Source of the DNA: Bacteroidales bacterium UBA3382
Lineage (GTDB): Bacteria > Bacteroidota > Bacteroidia > Bacteroidales > UBA932
NCBI GenBank assembly: GCA_002358965.1
Contig: DEPW01000096.1
Span: 216-10,906 of the forward strand
Length of the DNA: 10,691 bases
Direction: 5' to 3'
Shown in pieces: positions 6,499 through 10,691 of this stretch. The translations under genes were made by a program, and so were the position numbers. Every line of letters starts with the position of its first letter. Position 1 is the first letter of the stretch. The notes below the pieces were generated by a model that worked only from the letters and a program-made list of their open reading frames with translations, did not search any database and was not told where the DNA came from.

Positions 6499-6516
6499 GA
6501 GCAAATAAATTTGCTC
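6499..6516. promoter_or_regulatory. Palindrome overlapping the exporter -33 element (candidate operator)
   Basis: GAGCAAAT (6499-6506) and ATTTGCTC (6509-6516) are perfect 8-bp inverted arms separated by AA. The right arm contains the TTTG (6510-6513) that serves as the -33 element of the exporter promoter. It has no T-tail and no upstream gene on its strand, so it is not a terminator. A dimeric regulator bound here would cover the -33 element; the regulator is not in the window. Confidence 0.55.
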
Positions 6517-6541
6517 TGCTCTCGGCTTCTTGTTATATTTG
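6510..6541 (+). promoter_or_regulatory. Bacteroidota-type promoter for the LysE-type exporter
   Basis: TTTG (6510-6513), a 20-nt spacer and TATATTTG (6534-6541) match the consensus at every defined position. The start site would be near 6546, about 16 nt before the ATG at 6562. This rules out the upstream in-frame ATGs at 6439 and 6478 as starts, because they lie before or near the start of transcription. Confidence 0.8.
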
Positions 6542-6561
6542 TCAGGTTTTTTATTCTGGAT

Positions 6562-7203
6562 ATGTTGCTGAACATCATCAAAGCGTTTTGCGTCGGAATA
6601 TGTGCATGCATCCCTTTGGGGCCTATCGCCATAATGGTGGTGCAGAAGTCGCTTGGCAAAGGTGTCAAGTCCGGTTTCATGACCGGAGCAGGCGCCAGTA
6701 CCGCCGATGCGATATTCGCCGTGATCGCTTTGTTCTTCCTGTCGATGGCGCAGGATCTGATGGACAGGTATTATGCTGAAATCCTTATCGGAGGGGGGAT
6801 TGTGATATCCGTCATCGGGGTATTGCTTGCCGTTTCCAATCCTTTCAGGAAGGTCGGACAGATAGACAAAGTCGACAAGGTGTCCTCCAAGGATTATTTC
6901 CAAGGTCTTTTAATGGCCTTGTCCAATCCCGGAGCGATCCTGATCATTTTCGGCCTGTTCGCCTCTTTCGGGATGGATCTGTCGGGCTACGGAGTGCCGG
7001 AATCGGTAATCTTCATCATTTCATTGGTGGTGGGAAGCGTCCTCTATTGGTTCGGAGTAAGCTATCTTTTGAGCCGTTTCAGGAAACACTTCAAGATGAG
7101 CACTTTGCTGCTGATAAACCGCATAGCCGGCCTCGCCATAGCCGGTATCGGGGTCTGCTTTTTCGGCTACGGCCTCTATGAACTGCTGTTCGTGGGCGCG
7201 TGA
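6562..7203 (+). CDS. LysE/RhtB family amino-acid exporter
   Basis: A 213-residue polytopic inner-membrane protein of the LysE/RhtB type, proton-driven exporters of amino acids and related small molecules. The N-terminal signature is IPLGPIAIMVVQKSLGKGVKSGFMTGAGASTADA (17-50), and the second-half motif is FQGLLMALSNPGAILIIFG (113-131). Six hydrophobic segments are visible at about 4-24, 39-62, 74-93, 115-138, 147-170 and 184-210. A charged loop (94-112, RKVGQIDKVDKVSSKD) separates the two halves. The open frame extends 41 codons upstream, but 6562 is chosen because a strong promoter ends just before it and homology starts there. The substrate cannot be read from the sequence. It is a single-gene unit, divergent from cmk and convergent with rng, sharing a terminator region. 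Confidence 0.85.
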   Translation: MLLNIIKAFCVGICACIPLGPIAIMVVQKSLGKGVKSGFMTGAGASTADAIFAVIALFFLSMAQDLMDRYYAEILIGGGIVISVIGVLLAVSNPFRKVGQIDKVDKVSSKDYFQGLLMALSNPGAILIIFGLFASFGMDLSGYGVPESVIFIISLVVGSVLYWFGVSYLLSRFRKHFKMSTLLLINRIAGLAIAGIGVCFFGYGLYELLFVGA

Positions 7204-7226
7204 CAGGACGGAGACTGAAAATAAGA

Positions 7227-7250
7227 GCGGCCGGAATCGCTCCCGGCCGC
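7227..7250 (-). terminator. Terminator between the exporter and the RNase gene
   Basis: GCGGCCGG (7227-7234) and CCGGCCGC (7243-7250) form a perfect 8-bp G/C stem with an 8-nt loop. On the minus strand it is followed by TCTTATTTTC, a U-rich tail, so it mainly ends the HU-rng transcript. It lies 9 nt after the rng stop codon. On the plus strand, T-rich sequence occurs only further downstream, inside rng, so termination of the exporter mRNA is less clear. Confidence 0.8.
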
Positions 7251-7259
7251 ACAAATGTG

Positions 7260-8828
7260 TCATTCTAATTTTTCTCCTTTAGCGTCGAACCATTCCGACT
7301 GAGTGATGAAATAGTCGGAAACTGGTATGATTGTCAGGTCGCATTTGTATTTTTTCATCCATTTGCGCCTTATGTTGAATATCCCTTTGGTAAGGTAGGC
7401 CTCGAAAATCGGATTCACCTTTAAGGTGAGTTTCTTCATGTCCCTTTCCTGTACATAATACGCCAACTGCCTTTCGATGCTTTCGTCGAGCACTATGGTC
7501 GATGAAATCTTTCCGGTGCCTTTGCATGTAGGGCATTCTTCCAGCGTGTTGATTTCGATTGCGGGCCGTACTCGCTGCCTCGTAATCTGCATCAGTCCGA
7601 ACTTCGTGAGCGGAAGTATGTTGTGTTTCGCCCTGTCATTGGCCAGCAGCTCCTGCATGTGCTTGTATAGCATATTCTTGTGTTCGTTGGTATCCATGTC
7701 GATGAAATCGACTATTACGATACCGCCCATATCTCTCAAGCGGAGCTGGCGGGCAATTTCGTCCGCTGCGTAAATGTTGACATCGAATGCGTTCTGCTCC
7801 TGTTGTTTGTTTTTGGAGCGGGTCCCGCTGTTCACATCGATCACATGCATGGCTTCCGTGTGTTCTATCACAAGGTATGCGCCTTGCCGTATCGGGACGA
7901 CCTTCCCGAACGAGCTTTTGATCTGGCGGGTGATGTCAAAATAGTCAAAGATCGGCTGGGTTCCCTTGTACAGTTTCACTATCTTTTCCTTTTCAGGAGC
8001 TATAGTGGCTATGTATGACCGTATTTCCTCGTATGTCGATTCGTCATTGACATCAACGCTGGAAAACGAGTCGTTCAGCAGGTCCCTGAGTATCGTGGTG
8101 GTCTTGCTGTACTCCGTCAGCAGCAGCTGTATGCTCTTCGATTCGGCTATGTTGTGCCAGCAGTCTTCCCATTTCTTGATGAGGCTTGCCAGCTCGTTGT
8201 CGAGTACAGCGGCGTTCTTACCTTCTGCCGCGGTGCGGATTATCACACCGTAGTTCTTCGGCAGGATACTTTCCATCAGGTTTTCAAGCCTGCGTTTTTC
8301 TTCATGCGAAGAAATCTTCTGTGAGACACTTACCTTGTCGGCAAATGGGAGCAGTACGAGATTGCGTCCCGCGATGGAAATCTCTGCGGTGAGTCTGGAA
8401 CCTTTCGTGGAAATAGGCTCTTTGACAATCTGTACCGGAATCATCTGCCCTTGGGTCAGCACATTTTCAATCTTACCGACTTTTTCCAAAGGGTCCTTGA
8501 GGCTAATGCGGGAGAAAAGCTGTTTGGCATCGCCGTTAGGGTTGAGCGCCCTGACGAACTTGTCAAATGCGCGGAAGTTCAGTCCGAGGTCGAGATAGTG
8601 AACGAAGGCTTCTTTTTCATCGCCGATATCCACGAATGCGGCGTTCAGGGACGGTAGCAGCTTTTTTACCCTTCCAAGGTAGACATCTCCTACGGAGTAT
8701 CTGTGCCCGCCGTGGTGCTCTTTGTTCAGTTCTATCAATCTATGGTTTTCCAATAGAGCAATCGTGACCTCGTTTTGGCCTACATCTATGACCAGATCCT
8801 TTTCACTTGCTTTATCTTTCTCCATCAT
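7260..8828 (-). CDS. rng: Ribonuclease G/E family endoribonuclease
   Basis: About 522 residues, the RNase G-like form without the long C-terminal scaffold of E. coli RNase E. This single-strand-specific endonuclease acts in mRNA turnover and rRNA maturation. An S1 domain lies at about 40-80 (YSVGDVYLGRVKKLLPSLNAAFVDIG). The catalytic region has HVIDVNSGTR (D331) and ADEIARQLRLRDMGGIVIVDFIDMD (D374), matching the two metal-binding aspartates of RNase E. The Zn-link CPTCKGTG (C432, C435) is present, so dimer or tetramer assembly is expected. Two adjacent ATG codons (8828 and 8825) are possible starts; a GTG eleven codons upstream lies inside a hairpin and is unlikely. It follows the bS22-like gene by 65 nt and is probably co-transcribed with HU. 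Confidence 0.95.
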   Translation of the reverse strand: MMEKDKASEKDLVIDVGQNEVTIALLENHRLIELNKEHHGGHRYSVGDVYLGRVKKLLPSLNAAFVDIGDEKEAFVHYLDLGLNFRAFDKFVRALNPNGDAKQLFSRISLKDPLEKVGKIENVLTQGQMIPVQIVKEPISTKGSRLTAEISIAGRNLVLLPFADKVSVSQKISSHEEKRRLENLMESILPKNYGVIIRTAAEGKNAAVLDNELASLIKKWEDCWHNIAESKSIQLLLTEYSKTTTILRDLLNDSFSSVDVNDESTYEEIRSYIATIAPEKEKIVKLYKGTQPIFDYFDITRQIKSSFGKVVPIRQGAYLVIEHTEAMHVIDVNSGTRSKNKQQEQNAFDVNIYAADEIARQLRLRDMGGIVIVDFIDMDTNEHKNMLYKHMQELLANDRAKHNILPLTKFGLMQITRQRVRPAIEINTLEECPTCKGTGKISSTIVLDESIERQLAYYVQERDMKKLTLKVNPIFEAYLTKGIFNIRRKWMKKYKCDLTIIPVSDYFITQSEWFDAKGEKLE

Positions 8829-8841
8829 TTTTTTAACAAGA

Positions 8842-8865
8842 GAGGGTGCCCTCGCCGACACCCTC
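8842..8865 (-). other. Stem-loop in the leader just upstream of rng
   Basis: GAGGGTG (8842-8848) and CACCCTC (8859-8865) form a perfect 7-bp stem with a 10-nt loop, 13 nt before the rng ATG on the minus strand. It is followed by TCTTGTTAAAAAAA rather than a U-run, so it is not a standard terminator. The position suits an mRNA processing or stability element between the small upstream gene and rng. Confidence 0.5.
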
Positions 8866-8893
8866 CTGATAACATTACACTGACATCAGAAGA

Positions 8894-8986
8894 TTATTTT
8901 CTCTTCTTATGTCTGTTCTTGCGCAAACGTTTCTTACGTTTGTGCGTAGCCATTTTATGTCTTTTTCTCTTTTTACCGCTGGGCAT
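8894..8986 (-). CDS. 30-residue Arg/Lys-rich AURKAIP1/COX24-domain (bS22-like) protein
   Basis: A 30-codon gene starting MPSGKKRKRHKMATHKRKK and ending RLRKNRHKKRK, with about two thirds Lys, Arg or His. This pattern matches the short AURKAIP1/COX24 (DUF1713) proteins annotated across Bacteroidota, which are related to mitochondrial mS38 and the mycobacterial small-subunit protein bS22. By that relationship it is probably a ribosome-associated peptide that binds rRNA; this is inferred. The start lies 10 nt after the HU stop and the gene ends 65 nt before rng, on the same strand, so it sits inside an HU-rng operon. An internal Met at residue 12 is a possible alternative start but would remove the conserved KKRKRHKM segment. 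Confidence 0.85.
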   Translation of the reverse strand: MPSGKKRKRHKMATHKRKKRLRKNRHKKRK

Positions 8987-8996
8987 AGCAAATCAT

Positions 8997-9281
8997 TTAT
9001 TTAATGTTGTTCTTAACTAAATTCAGGAAAGTCTTGGAAGGCTTGAATGCAGGAATATAGTGCTCGGGAATGACAATAGTCTTCTGCTTCGAGATATTGC
9101 GGGCTGTCTTCTGAGCGCGTTTCTTTGCTGTAAAGCTGCCGAAACCACGGAGGTACACGCTGTTATCCTTTGAAACAGAATCTTTGACTGTCTCCATAAA
9201 AGCTTCTACCACTTTCTGTACATTGAGTTTTTCAAGTCCTGTAGCTTTGGCTACTTCGTTTACAATATCAGCTTTTGTCAT
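8997..9281 (-). CDS. HU/IHF family DNA-binding protein
   Basis: A 94-residue histone-like protein that bends and compacts DNA in the nucleoid. The N-terminal helix pair starts MTKADIVNEVAKATGL; the saddle motif VYLRGFGSF is at 42-50; the beta-arm is ARNISKQKTIVIPEHY (60-75), followed by IPAFKPSKTFLNLVK. At the arm tip the usual Arg-Asn-Pro is Arg-Asn-Ile: I63 replaces the intercalating proline of classical HU. The start at 9281 matches the family. It is the first gene of an operon with the bS22-like gene and rng, behind its own consensus promoter, and is divergent from lon. Confidence 0.95.
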   Translation of the reverse strand: MTKADIVNEVAKATGLEKLNVQKVVEAFMETVKDSVSKDNSVYLRGFGSFTAKKRAQKTARNISKQKTIVIPEHYIPAFKPSKTFLNLVKNNIK

Positions 9282-9332
9282 CTTTTTATTATATTAATGT
9301 TACTAATAATCACTTGCATAAATTTGAGAATG

Positions 9333-9363
9333 CAAAAGTATTCTTATTTTTTACATTTACAAA
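9333..9363 (-). promoter_or_regulatory. Bacteroidota-type promoter for the HU-bS22-like-rng operon
   Basis: On the minus strand, TTTG (9363-9360), a 19-nt spacer and TACTTTTG (9340-9333) match the consensus exactly. Transcription would start near 9328, giving a leader of about 47 nt that is A/T-rich and lacks a Shine-Dalgarno sequence. Confidence 0.8.
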
Positions 9364-9480
9364 ATAATATTGAAGTTTTTTCTATATTTTTTTTGGCACA
9401 ATCATTGACACAAAGAACTCTTGCCGGGAAAAACCGGTACGGAACGAAGCATTCTGCCAAAATGTCATAGACAGACAGAG

Positions 9481-9499
9481 CTGCATCGGCCGATGGCAG
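9481..9499 (+). promoter_or_regulatory. Inverted repeat in the lon leader region
   Basis: CTGC (9481-9484) and GCAG (9496-9499) flank the perfect 10-bp palindrome ATCGGCCGAT (9485-9494), with one extra G on the right side. It lies 28 nt upstream of the lon start and could be an operator or a short mRNA hairpin. I found no TAnnTTTG promoter for lon in 9364-9527. The region otherwise holds T-runs and an isolated TTGACA (9405-9410) without a matching -10 element. AAGGAA (9515-9520), 7 nt before the ATG, resembles a Shine-Dalgarno sequence. Confidence 0.4.
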
Positions 9500-9527
9500 T
9501 AGAAGTAACAATTTAAGGAAATTTATT

Positions 9528-10691
9528 ATGAAACAGACTATAGAAGATTTACTCAACGCCGGGGCGGGCGATATGAATATAGTGCCCGTCGTCAGCATTG
9601 ACACCGTGCAGAAGATCAACGACAGTGAACTGCCTGAGATTCTGCCGGTACTGGCACTGCGCAATGCCGTGCTATTCCCCTCGACCGTCACTCCTATCTC
9701 TATCGGAAGGGACAAATCCATCAAGCTGGTCAGGGACGTGTACAACTCAGGCAAAATTCTGGGAGCCATCGCCCAAAGGGACATAAACGTGGAGGACCCG
9801 TCACTCATAGACCTATATAATATAGGTACGCTCGCCCGCATCATAAAAATCATCGAGATGCCGGACGGAACCATAACCGCCATACTCCAGGGGCTCAAGC
9901 GCCTGCGTCCTGTGGAGCAGACTGCATCAGAACCATATATCTTCGCCAAGGTAAAATATCTTGAGGACACCCTCCCCGGCAAGAACGACAAGGAAATGAA
10001 ATCCCTGACGGGTTCCATCAAGGACCTTGCCCTGCATATCATCAAGCTCTCCCCCCACCTGCCCAACGAGGCATCCTTCGCCATCAAAAACATAGAAGGC
10101 GATGAGTTCCTCATCAACTTCATCGCCTCCAGCGTGGAGTTCGAGGATCCCATGGAGAAGATCAAGCTTCTAGAGGAAGGCAATATGAAAATCAGGGCCA
10201 TGAAGCTTGTAGAAATGCTTAACCGTCAGATTGACATTCTGAAGCTAAAGGATGACATCCAGCGGAAGGTCCGCACGGAAATGGACCAGCAGCAGAGGGA
10301 ATACTACCTCAACAATCAGCTGAGGACCATCCAGGAGGAACTCGGGATGGACGATGCAGAAGACTTCGACAGATTCCGCAAGAAAGCGGAGGAGAAGATC
10401 TGGCCCGCTGAAGTCCAGGAGATATTCGAGAAGGAGATGGCCAAGCTGGAAAGGTACAACCCGAGCTCTCCGGAATACAGCATCCAGTACAACTATATCC
10501 AGTTCATGCTGGATTTGCCTTGGGGAGAGATGTCTCAGGACAATCTGGACCTGAAACATGCACAGAAAATTCTGGACGAGGATCACTTCGGCCTGGAAAA
10601 CGTGAAGGAAAGAATCATAGAGTATCTGGCGGTCCTGAAACTCAAAGGTGACATGAAATCTCCGATTCTCTGCCTGTACGGTCCTCCGGGA
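9528..10691 (+). CDS. lon: ATP-dependent protease Lon, N-terminal part (cut by window edge)
   Basis: The frame is open from ATG 9528 to the window end, giving 388 residues. Lon is a cytosolic AAA+ serine protease that degrades misfolded and regulatory proteins. The N-terminal substrate-recognition domain spans about 37-230 (LPVLALRNAVLFPSTVTPISIGR, GTLARIIKIIEMPDGTITAILQGLKR). A long helical, coiled-coil linker follows (MEKIKLLEEG... QREYYLNNQLRTIQEELG), then LDLPWGEMSQDNLDLKHAQKILDEDHFGLENVKERIIEYLAV, all typical of Lon. The window stops at LYGPPG, the first part of the Walker A motif (GPPGxGKT), so the ATPase domain and the catalytic Ser-Lys dyad are outside. The short N-terminal extension before the conserved domain (MKQTIEDLLNAGAGDMN) is usual in this phylum. 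The gene is divergent from the HU operon. Confidence 0.97.
   Translation, partial: MKQTIEDLLNAGAGDMNIVPVVSIDTVQKINDSELPEILPVLALRNAVLFPSTVTPISIGRDKSIKLVRDVYNSGKILGAIAQRDINVEDPSLIDLYNIGTLARIIKIIEMPDGTITAILQGLKRLRPVEQTASEPYIFAKVKYLEDTLPGKNDKEMKSLTGSIKDLALHIIKLSPHLPNEASFAIKNIEGDEFLINFIASSVEFEDPMEKIKLLEEGNMKIRAMKLVEMLNRQIDILKLKDDIQRKVRTEMDQQQREYYLNNQLRTIQEELGMDDAEDFDRFRKKAEEKIWPAEVQEIFEKEMAKLERYNPSSPEYSIQYNYIQFMLDLPWGEMSQDNLDLKHAQKILDEDHFGLENVKERIIEYLAVLKLKGDMKSPILCLYGPPG

Noticed and set aside
6439..6561. N-terminal extension of the exporter by 41 codons
   Set aside because: The matching promoter (-33 and -7) lies inside the extension, so the start at 6562 is preferred.
6399..6680. N-terminal extension of cmk by 94 codons
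   Set aside because: It would run through the cmk promoter, the C tract and the divergent exporter promoter and coding sequence; Cmk homology begins at the ATG at 6398.
8829..8861. GTG start for rng at 8861, with AGGAGG directly before it
   Set aside because: The AGGAGG touches the GTG with no spacing, the extra codons are made of the leader hairpin, and Bacteroidota rarely use Shine-Dalgarno sequences.
9424..9437. CCGG-GAAAAA-CCGG hairpin upstream of lon
   Set aside because: A four-pair stem without a U-tail or conservation evidence is expected by chance.
9344..10201. Minus-strand open frame of 285 codons opposite lon
   Set aside because: The plus strand encodes clear Lon sequence throughout; the antisense frame is Ser/Arg/Leu-rich with no domain.

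Overview
This window comes from a Bacteroidota chromosome, most likely order Bacteroidales. The evidence is an Oar-type TonB-dependent receptor with an N-terminal carboxypeptidase-regulatory-like domain, a lipoprotein with a BACON-like domain, an HU gene followed by a 30-residue bS22-like gene and a Rne/Rng ribonuclease, and repeated matches to the Bacteroidota promoter pattern (TTTG, 19-20 nt, TAnnTTTG). Most genes have A/T-rich leaders without a Shine-Dalgarno sequence. No mobile element, CRISPR array, tRNA or rRNA was found; most of the window is core housekeeping DNA.

Layout. (1) 1-50, minus: the first codons of metK (S-adenosylmethionine synthetase), running off the left edge. (2) 51-445: a divergent control region. 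On the minus strand it holds a complete metK regulatory leader: a Bacteroidota promoter, a SAM-II-type riboswitch aptamer and an intrinsic terminator just ahead of metK. An 11-bp alternative helix joins the aptamer loop to the 5' arm of the terminator. On the plus strand is the promoter of the receptor gene. (3) 446-4114, plus: an Oar-like TonB-dependent receptor followed after 21 nt by a small BACON-like lipoprotein, apparently an outer-membrane operon. (4) 4197-6398, minus: cmk, ispH and efp; cmk and ispH overlap by 10 nt. (5) 6562-7203, plus: a LysE/RhtB-type exporter with its own promoter, whose -33 element lies in an 8+8 bp palindrome. (6) 7260-9281, minus: HU, a 30-residue Arg/Lys-rich AURKAIP1/bS22-like protein, and a Rne/Rng family ribonuclease. 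(7) 9528 to the right edge, plus: the N-terminal 388 residues of Lon protease, cut within its Walker A motif.

Functional picture. The metK leader is best explained as feedback control of SAM synthesis: SAM-bound aptamer leaves the terminator free to form, while unbound aptamer sequence pairs with the terminator arm and allows read-through. The receptor and lipoprotein are likely envelope partners of unknown substrate. The cmk-ispH-efp group joins CMP recycling, isoprenoid synthesis and translation of polyproline stretches. The HU, bS22-like and RNase genes form a nucleoid, ribosome and RNA-processing cluster.
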